This document shows, one piece after another, positions 1-13,780 of a DNA stretch of 64,000 nucleotides. Numbering within the stretch: position 1 is the first letter of the stretch; the number at the start of each line of letters is the position of its first letter. The position numbers were made by a program, and so were the translations under genes. The notes beneath the pieces were generated by a model, which saw only the letters and a list, made by a program, of their open reading frames with translations, made no database searches and was not told where the DNA came from. Source of the stretch: Proales similis (taxonomy: Eukaryota > Rotifera > Eurotatoria > Ploima > Proalidae); NCBI GenBank assembly GCA_019059635.1, contig JAGVRJ010000013.1, positions 806,001-870,000 on the forward strand, read 5' to 3'.

Positions 1-1616
<1,616 letters not shown>

Positions 1617-1658
1617 TTCGCTTACTTGAGATTTTCCTCTCAATCGAAGGAGAGGCCG

Positions 1659-1666
1659 TATTTATA
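1659..1666 (-). promoter_or_regulatory. TATA box of the amylase gene
   Basis: On the minus strand the sequence reads TATAAATA, about 43 bp upstream of the amylase start codon at 1616. A start site about 30 bp downstream would leave a 5' UTR of only 10-20 nt. A strong TATA box suits a highly expressed digestive enzyme gene. Confidence 0.7.
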
Positions 1667-2130
1667 GGAGGGCCGGGCGAAATTTAGGGTGTGTATTTGT
1701 GTATGTTTTAGTTCGATTAGCTTATCGATAAAAATCGCCGATTCGGCCAAGGTTCGTTTCCAATCTAATCGGCCTACAAATCGGCGTCTTGTTCATTGTT
1801 GCTCTTGCTCAACATGCTACCGCCTCGATAAGATTGAAAACTAATTTTATAACACATCACGGAATCTAACGCACATGTTGGCCGTCCTGTGTTGGCGGAG
1901 CCGAATGTACCATCTAGACCGAGGCTGTCTGCAGGCAAATGTTAGCAACTAGTTTTCACTAGTTTTCGCGTTTTGAATTTTTTCTCGCTTCAGGAAGGCT
2001 CGGCTAAGAAATCTTGTTCACTCTGCTTTCTTTATTTTTTTTCTGGTTAAAAGTAAAAACATCAACAACAACAACAACAAGAATAATCTGATAAGAGCGT
2101 TGCTGGTTGCGGTCAGCTAAAAAGCTTGAA
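1667..2130. other. intergenic, no gene seen
   Basis: This lies between the amylase promoter and the GCN1 stop. It holds an (AAC)n-like run around 2058-2080 and T-rich tracts, but no coding or RNA gene I can support. Confidence 0.6.
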
Positions 2131-5100
2131 TCACTCGACTTGAAGCTTGGCATCGTCCATTTCAAACTCGTCGAGTTTTACATTGCCCTTGAGGCTCTCT
2201 TTGCCGATAGATTTGACGCAGTCGATAAAGGTCTCGCGAGTTGAGTCGAGCATTTGCAAGCATTGGTCGTAAATTGAATCCGCTTGGCCGATGCGAAGCA
2301 TTTGAACCAGGGCCACTTCACTCGCCTGGCGCACTTCGATTGACTTTTCGCGAGTGCCGTTCATCAACATGGCCAATAAGCTCTTGGTTGCTGACGGCTC
2401 GAAGCGTTTATCTCTGTTCAACACGCACACGTAGGTGAGACTTTTGACTGCGAGCAGCTTCACTTCGATCGCCGAGTTGTTGATGCACTTTTTTTTTCAA
2501 ACGCGGTGTTTTCGATCTATTCCATCGATTGAGGAGTTTGAGAGGTTACCTTGGACAGAGCGTTCACCAGATCTTGGTTTATCTTTCCTTCGCCCTTCAG
2601 ATGATGGTTCATGAAGAAGCAAATGCTGCGAATGGCCGCCAAGCAAATGGGCACTCGGTCGCTTGTCATGCAGGAGAGCATGAAGCGAACACACTTGGGC
2701 TCGGTGGCCATCTCTAGCAGCTTGGCCGCACAGTATTTGTAGCCGACGAAGAGCACCATGATGTGAGAGTGCACTCGCTGCCAGTTCGTCTTGATGTGTT
2801 TGTCAAAGTCTTTTGAACAGTTGATTGATTAAAACGCGTACTTGTTTGGTCTCCATTCAAGCTTACCCAACAGCTCGGTGAGAATCTGGCTCAATTGAGC
2901 GTCAGCCAGGAACGGCAATAAAGCACCAATGGCCCCGGAGCTGAGGCGTCTGATGGACGGCTCGTCACTGTAAAACAAATCTTCGCTTTTCAATGTGGCC
3001 AGCAGGTCAAGCTTGGTCGTGTCGGCCAGCTTGGCACCCACGTTCGGTACGCAGACTCGCAGAGTGTTCAGGAGAGTCTCTCGGGCGGCCAGCTCGTCGT
3101 TTGATTTAAGAAGATTGAGCAGCTCGTTGAAGACTTGGTCCAACTTGGGGTTCATAACGAGCAGCTTAGACAGAGCAAAGCCGGCTTTCATTCGAACGGT
3201 TCGATTCAGGTCGTTCAGGTTTTTGAGGAACGTCGGCTGTAGCTGAGGCAGGAACGGCTTCAATGTGATCTGCACCTTCAACAGCAGCAAGTAGAGAGCG
3301 TCCAAAATGGCCGACTTGACATTCCAGCTGTATCGCTCGCCGAGCACTCTGATCAGCGGTCCGGTCAATGCCATCACGCTGAGCTTGAGCGAGTCGCCGT
3401 CCGACAGTTTAATGCATTCGGCCAACGTGAGAGCGCTCTGTTCTTTCACGTCGGGTGGACCGTTCAAGAGACCTTCTTTGAACATTGGCACCAAGCAGCC
3501 GATTCCCTTTTTGGCCAAGCAGAAGCCAGGCAAGAGAGGACTGTCTGGCATTGATTCCCAGTTGAAAAAGGCGGACGTCTGGCGAATGGGCGCGCCCAGT
3601 GGTAGCATGCGAATCGACTGTCTAATTATTGGCAAACGCTGAATGAGACTGTTGCCCTCAAGCGATTCCATCACTTTCTTGACGCACTCCCAGCCGCGCT
3701 CGAGCAGCATCGGCTCCTTTTCAGTGAGCAGATTCATCAGCATTCGAAGCAGGTCGTCCACGTGGTCTTCGTAGTCGGCCTCTGACTTGGCACAGAACAC
3801 AATCAACAGATCAAGAGCAGCACACTTGACCGCGACGCTCGACTCGCTGCTCGTGATGCTGCCAAGTAGCTCACGGACTATTGTTCGGATGCCCTCGTCG
3901 TCGTCGGTGCCAAGAAGTAGTGGCTCGCAGTCGGCAATCCACTGCTCTCGTTGGCTGTTCTCGGCCAGCGCTTGGACCAAAGTGGACAGGATTCTGCTCA
4001 AATGCTTGCTGAGCACCTCTGAAGAGGCACAGCAGCAGAGCATACAGAACACGTTCACATTCACTGGCGGCTGAGTGAGATGCGGCAGCAGGTAGGGCAA
4101 CAGGGCGCGGCCTTTGACACTCATCACTTGACGAAGAGCGTCCAGAGCGATCTCGTTGTTCTCCTTCTTGGCCTGAACCAGCAGGGGCAGAGCGATTTCG
4201 TCCAGGGCTTTGGAGCCGATCATCGAGTGCAGAGTGTCAAACGTTCGAGCCGCACTGGATCGCACTTTCTCAAGCGGATCGATCAGCGCGTTTCTCACTG
4301 TCGGCACAATGTTGTCGGCGAACATCACTAGATTGTCGCGGTTCGTGTTGGCCATTATTTCCCGAAGCGCAATGCACACACCTTCTCGCTGCTCACTGCG
4401 CTCGGTGTTCAAGCCGTGCTGGAGAATCGGAATGATATCGGGCAGCATTCGCTCGCCAAGTTTCTTGACAATGTCGACCAAAGTGGTGGCAGCGATCTGT
4501 TGCTTGTCCGGATTGGAATCGGCCAGACTGCCCAGCAGCAGATTGAACAGAGTGGGCAAGATCTCTCGCAGGGTCTTGGGCGTGTTGGATACGATCACCT
4601 TCCAGACGTGAAGCGCCGCTTGTCTGACTGGCAGCATCACATCACTGCGGCCCATGTAAAGACCGGCGTAGACGCGATTTCGACGCTCCATTCCCAACGC
4701 GTTGATGATGGCCGCTGTGCCACGCTCGGTACCGAAGTTGTCGTCCTCGTGCGCGCTCTCGGTGGTCATCTTGCCGACCACGCCGCTCAGCTTGTACAAG
4801 AGATCGCCAAGAAGCTGCACGCTGGAGAATCTGATGCGCCAGTTGTCGTCAAACAGGCCTCGCTCGAGCTCGGGCAAGAACAGCGAGATGGCCGTCTCTG
4901 CGTAGGTGTTTACAATTCTCTGGCCTGCTTTGATCGCCGTGTCTCGCAGGAACTCGCTGTCGTCTGCGAGTGCACGCAGAATGGGCTCAATTATCTGACC
5001 GACGTAGGGCACAAATGCGTCGCCGAACGTGAGAGGCAGATAGTTGAACATGAGAATGTAGCCGTCGCGAACGAACGGAGACAAGTCGGGCTGCATGGCT

Positions 5101-8100
5101 TTGTCGACAATTTCGGGCATGGCCTTTTCAAGTTTGGCCTCTCCTAGCGCACCGAACACCTCGCTGAGGCCCTGGGCAGCGCCAGAGCGGTCGACGAAAC
5201 TCTGCTCGGAGACGAGCTTCTCCATCAGCCAGGAGAACAGGTCGCCGAGTGACTGCTCGCCCATCGACTTGATCATGGAGCCAATTGCACGCGCCGACAC
5301 GGCTCGCACCTCGGGCACCGGATCGAGCAGACTGAGCTTCAGACCGGGCAGGATGGCCGGCAGGTAGGGCAAGAGGTCTTTCTGATCGGTCAACGAGTAC
5401 ATGTTGCCCATGATCTGAGCGGCCATTTTTCTAATTTCGGTCGAACGATCTTCGAACGCTCGCTGCACAATCGGCATGATCAGAGCGAGCGACGGTGCGT
5501 CAATGAAATGCACAAACTTGGTCTCAAGCAGAAGATTGAGAGCGCTCTGCGTCATCTTGACTGGATCCTGCAGCGCCTCAAGAAGTGTTTGATTGATCTC
5601 TTGAATCTCCGGGTTCTTGATTACTGAGCCGATCTGACCGAGCGCCTGGGTGCCCGCGTTTTGCACTCGAACATGCGAGTCTGACAATACTTCGATCAAG
5701 CGCGGCACAATGCTCGGCAAGCACGTGCTCAGCTGCTTGGGCGCACAGTGAGCCATTGCGCCGAGTAGCTCGACAGAGCCGCATTTTGTGCGCCATGACT
5801 CCTCCTCGTTCAGCTTGTCGAGCAGCTTGGGTAGAATCATTTTCACTCCGGTGAATGTCAAATTCTTCATCACCGCCTTGGCGCATTCGTCGGCAGCCTC
5901 GCGCACGTTCGGGTCCGGATCGCCGAAACAGACCAGCAAGTTCGGCAATATCTCGACGCTGTACGGCTCGAATACTTTGCCGAACATGTTGGTGAGCATT
6001 TCATAGCCAAGCAATGCGCCCTCTCTTTCTTTGGCATCGGCCTTGTTGTTGACTGCGTCGTTGAGACGCTGCAGTACGTTCAGTTGTCTGAGAGAGAGCA
6101 TTCCCACGCCCTTGAGCATTCCGGCCAGACCGTAGGCTGCGCCTCTGCGCTCGCCGTAGCTTTGCGCGGACAGCATCAGAGTAAGAAGCTGATTGACATA
6201 CACTGGCACCTGCGCTTTGATCGAAGGCATCAGAGGAGGCAAGCAGTTGGCCACTGTCTCTTGCACTTGCTGCGACGGTGTTTGAAGCGACTGAATGAGC
6301 TTGCCTATGATGGGCGCCACTCGCTCGTCGTCTTTGTCCAGATGCTTGGCCAGCGTGCCCATGAGGATGACCACGTTCTGACGGGCCGAGTCGAAATCGG
6401 CCGATTTAGGCGCCTCTTGCAGGAATTTTTCGAACAGCGGCAGCAGAATGGTGATTTTCTCTTTGCCGTGCACATTCAAGCATTTGACACAAGCGTCGAG
6501 CATTTGGCTCTGGACTGTTTGATTGCGATCGATGAGCGCTTGCTGCACGAAAAACGTGAACAGAACTAGAATGCATTGATCGTCATTGGGCACATGAGGA
6601 GCTATCTCGCCCAGCGCCTGGGCCACTCCGCCTCGAGCCTCCCACAAGTCGATCGCCTCCGATATCACTCGACCGTACTGGTCCTTTTCCGGCTCGATCA
6701 GTTTGTTCAGTTGCTCGTATTTGGTCAAGAGCTCGGCGATCACAAGCTCGCACGTTGTCGGCATTCGAGCGACCACATGCGACAGAGCGGCACCGGCAGC
6801 TAGACGAACGTTCTCCTGAGAATGGACCACGTCCTCGCACAATTTGAGAGGATCGTCCAGCTCTTGGAAACGAACTCGCTCCCAGGTGGCGTTGGCCTGA
6901 GCTCTAACCGTTTCGCTGTGAGTGTCAAATCTCACAAGCATCAAGTTGTGTCTCAGCTGCTCGAATGTCTGATCCGAAAGCCACTGGCTCTTGTTGTATC
7001 CGTACTCGCCGGGCGCTTGAAGAAGCGAGGAAACGCAGGCGAGAACTGACTCGCGCATGCTTTCAGCCGGATGAATCATTCGCGGAAGAAGCTGGCCGAT
7101 CTCAGCCCGCTCTTGGCTCAGCAAAGACTCAAACAGAGCCGGTTCAGATTGGCGCAGCCACTCCAGACGCGGCTCATACAACACTTGGGCGCTGAAACGC
7201 ACCAGTCGCTTGGCGAGCTCGCCGGCCTGATGTTGCGCCCTTTGATTGAGCTTGCCACTGGCGGCCAGGTCCAGTACGAGGCTGAGGTAGGCCGAGCTCA
7301 TGAAATTCAATCCGGCCTCGGCAACATTTTCCGCAGTTTGCAGTAAACTGAGCCTTCTCTCGGCATATTTGGCGATAATGCCGATCAGGAGTGATTCGTC
7401 GCCTGTCGCGTTCTGAAGCAGCACCAAATAGAGACTTGACTTGGCAAGATCGCAGCCTTCCTTGTCCAGCTGCTGTTCGATTCGTCGCAAGAGTCGGACA
7501 CTCGCTACTTGAAGAGGCTCAATTTCCCATTCGGCTTGGTTGACTGGAGCTCTGGCTGAGCGGAATCCGCAGCGGACAATCGCTTCAGTGAGCAATTTAC
7601 GCAGCGGGTCTATTTTGGCGCCGACCTCTACCAGACAGTTGAGAGTCAATTGAGCACAAAGAGGAGCCCGGATCAGTTGAATGAGACACTGAACAACTCG
7701 CGCAGTCTGCGATCGCACATATTCAGGGTCTGCCTCGGCCAAGAGTTCGATGAGTCGAGTAGCTTTGGAGATTATTTCGCACAGGTGTTTGGTTCTGTTT
7801 CTTATTTCGGCCTCACGGCTCATTTGCTGTTCGAGCTGTTCCGCCTGCTTCTTGCTCATTTTACTCTTTACTCGTTCAAGGGTCCAGGGCGCCTCCTCGG
7901 TCTTGCGTTTGGCCTCCAGCTCTTTTCGCAGCTCGAGTTCTGCCAGCTGCTCCTTGTAAGAGTATGCCTTGTTCTCTCGTTTTAGGTTCACACCAGCCTG
8001 GCCCTCTTGAGCTTGCTTTATAACAGAGTCGACCAGCGATCGGTCATAGACGTCATCGTCGCTCGTTCTCATGATCGCGCACTCAGTTTCGGTGACGGCG

Positions 8101-10761
8101 GCCAGAGCCTCCGCATTCTCTTCAACAAGGCCAACGATCTTGGACAGTATTCTTTGCCTGAGCTCGTCAATTTTGATCGAGGCCAAACCGCTGATTGAAT
8201 TGAGCTGCTCCACACTCAACACGTCGCCTTGAACGCATCGTTCAAGCAGCTGATCCGAAATGGCGGCCAGGAACTGGAAGACGGTTATGTTCACGTTGCG
8301 CTCATTGGAGCTCAGCAAACGAAACAAGCATTTCGAATAGAGCGAGCGATCGAGTGACCAGGCGGACGCCGAATGCGCCACAAGAAGTATATCCAGAGCC
8401 AGTGATTCCATCTGGCCACGAGTCAGATTTCTCATCGAGCATATGATTGGCAAGCATTCACAAATTGCCTTGGCCGACGACTCTGCATCTGTTTGTTGAA
8501 TTGTTCGATCGAGCGCTTTCAAGAGATCGAGAAGATGTTCAATCGGGCACCACTTAATCAAACGCTGAAGAGACACTTGAGCTTGGTGCCGAGCCTCGTG
8601 GGACGGGCGGAGCAAACACGCAGCGAATGCGTCCAAGTACTCGGGCCTGGTTCAATTCATTTAATTGCCGTTCGAGGATGGAAACTGCTCAATTAGATAC
8701 TTACTTGAGGTGGAATAGTTCCGAGTTGGCATTCACTTGCAAGAGCTTTTCAATAGTTCGGCTCAGAACGCCCACTCCGTTGGAATCGAGCGACTCGATG
8801 AACTTTTCGTTTACAAACAAACGCTTTTTGCGATCGTTGACACACGCGACCAGAATGCGAGCCTCACTCTCTGAGCAAAGCAAAACTTTAGCTCGCAGTC
8901 GAATGAGAATGATCGAAGAAAATTACCGTGAGACGGATTCTGCACGAGATAAGTGGTCAGCAAAAGTGACGCGCTCAATGCCTCAGTGCTGAGCAAGTGA
9001 CTCTGGGCGGCCGAGTTTAATGCTCGTTCGATTGAGGAATTCGCCAGCTTAGCATATGAGTCAAGTCGCTCGGGCTGGTTGACGTGAGCGGCCACGGCCA
9101 GTTGGAATGCGCGAGTTTTCACCGAGCTCGTGTACGCTTTCTCTTTGATCAGAGTCTGCAAGAGAGAAGCAGCATTGGTCAGTTTAAAGTGTGTTTAAGG
9201 CCTGGAGGAGTTGCACGGATGCGAATGGAGTCACCTGGAGAAAAGCGTCTAATTTGGTCGCTAGCTGATCGGATGGCCTTGTTCGCAGCAGCCAAGTGGC
9301 GAGACAGTCGCAGGCAACCACTAGAGTGCTCTCGTTTGTCTCCGTCTTGAAGTATTCGCTCAAGATGTCGACTAGACGAATCACGACCGCGTTTTTATCC
9401 TCGCAGCAGTTTCGACTGCAGTTGGCCAAAGATCGGATTATTGTCGACTTTTGCTCCAGTCCACCTGCCTTGGCCTCTCCTGCTCGCAAGCATTCAGGTG
9501 AGCTCTCAAATAGCTATTTTCATTATTACGCCAAGCTCACCCTTCAGAACTGAATAGATCTGGTTCATGATTGCTGTCACTGCTTCGCTGCTGCTGCATT
9601 GTTTGGCCAGCGAGCCGACCGCTGCAGCGGCCTCCGTTTGAGACAATTCAATCTTGGATGCGAGTTGGCCTCAAATAATTTGCTTTACTCAGCTGCTTGA
9701 GCTCGCTGTTTTCAGCTCTTCTTACCCGAGAGTACTTTGGCCAAATCAGGCGCGTACGAGCTCATGTCAATGTTCAAATTCTCAAACAAGCACTCGATCA
9801 CTTGACAGTGACGTTTGAGTTGAGAAAAGAGGCCGATTGAATGGGAAGATGGATAATGAAGCACCGACCTGTTAGAACGAGCTCGGGGCTGCGTAGAAGT
9901 GCACGCTGGACGGCGGCGCTCAACTTTTCAAAGTCAGAGCTTGACACGTTTGTGAGCCATCGACTGCAGCATTCAATGTGCCATCTCTGAGGTTTGGCGC
10001 GTACGCTGATCAACCGTTTGGTGTAGATGTCGATCAGTTTGGCTTTGATCGACTCGAATCGTTCCTTGTTAGCATCGGCCTGAAAAGCCAGTAGACTCTG
10101 TAGCATGAACAAGGGGCCCAGCGTGTCGTGCGATTCCGCCTTGGAGGCGAGCACCGCTTCAAATCGTTCGGCCAGTGATGGATGCGAGCGGACAGCGTTT
10201 CGAATACGACGCACGGCGACCATGGCCAGCCGCTTTAGCGAACTGGCGCCAAGTAGGAAATCAGCGTAGAGCAGAGTTAGCTGCTTAAACGAATCAGAGT
10301 CGGCGGCCAACAGCTCGGTCTGGTTGAGCTTAAACAAACTGTCCAGCAAGGAGTTGAGAAGCTCAAGTCCATTGAGACTGAGTTGTGCCTGCCATCGACT
10401 GCAAAAGTTCAAGGCTCAAGGTTTAGAGTAGAGAATATTTACGAGGCAGGCCTTACTAAGGATGAGGGTATGAAGCGGCTGTGCGAGCGTGCGGCTCAAG
10501 GCCGCCAAGGATCCCGGATAGAGCGGAAGAGGCGCTCTGCTGGAGAAGCGCGTCATTGAGCTGAGCCAAGTAGACTCGAGAGGATTTGTCAAGGTAAATG
10601 GGAAACAAGAACTGGCCCAGCTTGCCAATCAGCTTGTATCCGGCCTCCGGAATTTCCTCCGCATTCTGGCTGAGCGCTGCGAATAGCTCGTCGAACAGCA
10701 AACGACGTTCCTTCAGACTGCTTGTTGACGAGGTGAACGCAAACTTCTTTATCACTTCCAT
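2131..10761 (-). CDS. GCN1: GCN1, stalled/collided-ribosome sensor and GCN2 activator
   Basis: GCN1 is a giant HEAT-repeat protein that binds translating ribosomes and stimulates the eIF2-alpha kinase GCN2. Exons in coding order: 10457-10761, 9869-10398, 9726-9800, 9541-9669, 9235-9479, 8927-9155, 8705-8885, 2867-8646, 2550-2809, 2131-2487. All phases agree and the sum is 8,091 nt (2,696 residues), close to human GCN1 (about 2,670). The eEF3-like HEAT block (for example GDPDPNVREAADECAKAVM, then LNEEESWRTKCGSVELLGAM) begins near residue 1440. HEAT repeats run through most of the rest. Upstream of 2867 the donor GTAAGC is used, not later GT sites, because only it restores frame with the next exon. 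The intron pattern is odd: seven introns in the first 1.7 kb of coding sequence, then one 5.8-kb exon, then two more introns. Confidence 0.97.
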
Positions 10762-11994
10762 GATTGCGTTTCTTCTATTTAGAACGCTTTTGAATTATTT
10801 TAAAACCAGCCTTGCTTTTAAAGAAGAAGAGAACAGCAACGTTTTGGACAGATTTCACTCGCGTTACATAATTACACTTTTGCGGCAACACACCGCATGT
10901 GCTCAACTGCAACTGCACGCAGTGTAGCAAGCTCCACTTTGAACCAATGAGTTTTTATTCTTATTTCATTATGCAAGAGAGCCAGGGCTTGCTTTGTCTT
11001 TTTGCTTCTCGGTCAGAGCAAGGGCCGTCTCTACTTTGATTCTATCGACTCAGGCCCCATTTCGATTTGCGTAATCATCTTTCACGGTTGATTAGGACAG
11101 TTTCCCTGTTCTGCTGCTCTCCTCCCGCTGCGGATATTCGTCACTCTATTTGCTTCTTTAATGAGGTGTATTGCCTCTTGCCAGCTTGAATTGACATGTT
11201 TTCAAGCTTATTTCTAAGCCAAGGCTTTTCAATCTATTTCCGATTGAACATGCTGTGCGAATGACGAATTCCTTTTATGAATTGGATGACTCTGCTCTCT
11301 TGTTTAATCCTTTGCTTCGGGCCTACACTTCCTCATTATCTCGGATTGGTATATGAGGAATCACACACCCATGGGTTGTTCGGTCTGGCATTAAACATCA
11401 ACAACATTCTCGATCTATTTAATTATCAGCTAAGGTTTGCAAATGCTCTATTTTATTCTTGTCTGGCACAAAATTCTGCCTGTTCCATCTCTCTGATCCA
11501 TACAACTTATCCTGCTTTGTACCAGGTTTTCTTTTCAGTTATTAGGAAAATTACCCACTATTCTGTTTTTCCCACTCAAGGCCAACGAAAAAGACACCCA
11601 AAAAAATGTCAATACAAAAGTGAGTGAAAAACGTACATTAAAGATAAGAGATGCAGAATACTGTGCTGATCGAGCTGTATTTACTTTTAATTATTCATCG
11701 AGGCCTTTTTTCGAAATTTCGCCACCGTCACCGACACCGTCTCGACGATAGATAATCTGCTCCAAAACTTCTTTCACGTCTCGTTTCGCTGGCAAGCTGA
11801 TTAATAATTGAGTCAGCAATCTGCCAAGTCGGTGGCATAATCAATTATCCATCTCGAATTGATCCGATTTGCGGCAAACCAGCAAATGCAATGTCGCTTA
11901 AATAAGAAAACTTTCTTATTAATTGTCAAGAGTTGAAATCTAGAAACTAGAGGCTTTAGATCGAACGGCGTTCTCGGAAAAGCGCAGGGATCAA
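10762..11994. other. intergenic between GCN1 and the GPCR
   Basis: About 1.2 kb between the divergent GCN1 and GPCR genes. One unexplained open frame (11277-11627, plus) has an ATG and a hydrophobic N-terminus, but its product resembles nothing I know and it is most likely chance. Both promoters should lie here; no TATA box is clear for either. Confidence 0.5.
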
Positions 11995-13145
11995 ATGGAG
12001 CAGGATAACAAGAGCTTGTCAACTCTCGGCCAGTTGATGCCATTCGAAGCCAGTCTGTTTTGTGGCGGCCTGGTTTTAATATTTGGCCTTGCTCTGGCAG
12101 GTAACACTTTCATGTTTGAATAATTTCGAGATTCAACTCAGAGCGAATGAACTCTAGCCAATCTACTGTTGATATTCTCGATCATAATGCGACAAGAGCT
12201 GCGTCAGAGTCCAGCGTTCAATCTCATTCTCTCTCAAGCTTGCTCAGAGCTAATTTTAGTGATGGCCGCAATACCCCTGATGATTCAAAGTGCCTAAAAC
12301 TGTCTCCACATATTTAATGCGTTCTAAATTCTAATTTTTGAAAAGGCGCCCTGTTCGGCCCGTGGACCGTGCACAGCTTGTGGTGCGATGCGAGCGCATC
12401 GCTCATAATCATCAGCGGCGTAACAAGTTTGTCGACGTTCGCGTTAATTGGAGTCAATCGGTAACTAGTCGCTTGAGTTGAACACTGCCGATTTAAACAC
12501 CAAGGCGAATTTAATCTCAAAGATTCCTGCTTGTCTTCTATCCAGTGCTTTACAAGCGCCTGTTTACCCTGAGCAGCACGCGAAAGATGTGCGCCTCAGT
12601 CTGGCTGCTTGGAGTTGTGTGTGACGTTCCAAACTACACTGGACTTACTCGTCACGCTTACGACGCTCGCCTGTTCATTTGCCTGATTGAGACATCCAAT
12701 CATCTCTACATCAATTTCCTGATGATGAGCTTCGCTGTCGTGCCGCTTGTCCTGCTCACCGTGCTCTACTCGCTAATCATGCGTCGGGTATTTGAGAACG
12801 AGGCGAAATTGAGCCGCTGGCTGATTATCAGAGGCCCTCGAGCCGACTCCAATCGACTCCTCAAGACACTGTGCGTCTCTTTTCTCTTCTATTTAGTCTG
12901 CTGGTAAATATCTGTGTCATCTGCGACCAGTTCGAGCAGGGTTCATAGCTGTTGCGTTAAATTCAAGGATTCCGATGACAGTCTGTGTGCTCACTCAAAT
13001 TGAAGAGCCCAAGCGAGTTTTAATGTTCCTGCCTCTGCTCGCCTACTCGCACACGGTCGTTAATCCGGTGTTTACAACTCTGTACAACACTCGCCTCCGT
13101 CGATCAGTGTTCAACCGATTTCATTTAACAAATGAGCCCAATTGA
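11995..13145 (+). CDS. class A orphan GPCR, Tre1/moody type
   Basis: Seven-transmembrane rhodopsin-like receptor of 303 residues. Exons: 11995-12100, 12158-12289, 12346-12460, 12523-12903, 12968-13145; phases agree and the sum is 912 nt. The second intron starts GTGCCT and is 56 bp. Class A landmarks are visible. TM1 has LALAANLLLIFS with the conserved Asn. TM2 has NLILSQACSELILVMAAIP, with Glu for the usual Asp. TM3 ends in GVNRF in place of DRY. TM6 has FYLVCWIP, and TM7 has NPVFT in place of NPxxY. An Asn in the DRY slot is typical of the Tre1/moody (GPR84-like) group of insects, whose members act in germ-cell migration and blood-brain barrier glia; I infer that placement from the motif. 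N- and C-termini are very short. Ligand unknown. Confidence 0.85.
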
Positions 13146-13780
13146 CGATGAGTCTAAAGTTCGCTCAAATTTTATTTTTGTTCTTTTAGTTGTTTAATAA
13201 GGAAGAAGTGGATCAGGGCGATCCCTCTTTTTTTTTTAAATTGCCTCTTTCAATAGATAAATAATAAACGGTCGATCAAAGCGCATTGAAGAAGTTTGCC
13301 ATCTGATCGTGGCTTCAGATCTGAACGTTTCATTCGCTTTCTGTTTGCATGGATGATGAGTCAGAAAATGGATTGCCTGAAGCACCGCCCATTGCAGACA
13401 GAATTGGGAGAGAGAGAGAGAGGAAGAAGGAAATGGAAAGGGCGCGTGTGCGGATCAATGACAATCGGGTCGAAAAAAAGAAGAAATGAATTCGAGATAT
13501 AGAGAAGAGTTCGTCTCAAGTCTATGTGTGTGTGTGTGAGAGAGAGAGAGAGTCGAATTGATTGCGAATATAGATTAAAGCAACTAAATGACGAGAAAGA
13601 AATGCAAAGAGAATAACGCAGCAGCAATAAAGTTTGATTTGACCCGTGTGCAGCGCTCAACGAGATTCAGGACGGGCGCTGAACGAGTCTAGACCGACAA
13701 GTACTTGGATGAGAATAAGTTACTACGTTTGGTTGGTGCACGCAAGCAGGAGCGCCCAGATGGGCCGAATGCTGTGGACG
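13146..13780. other. 3' region between the convergent GPCR and kinesin genes
   Basis: An AATAAA at 13263-13268 (plus) is the likely poly(A) signal of the GPCR. The rest holds short GA-rich tracts (about 13409-13425, 13539-13552). No gene seen. Confidence 0.55.

Noticed and set aside
2810-2866. A 32-bp GCN1 intron starting at GTACGC (2841)
   Set aside because: Wrong phase with the next exon. The upstream GTAAGC donor gives a normal 57-bp intron and restores frame.
11277-11627. Open frame of 116 codons with an ATG and hydrophobic start between GCN1 and the GPCR
   Set aside because: No recognisable domain, no upstream or downstream signals, AT-rich non-coding-like composition. Length is within chance for this much gene-free DNA.
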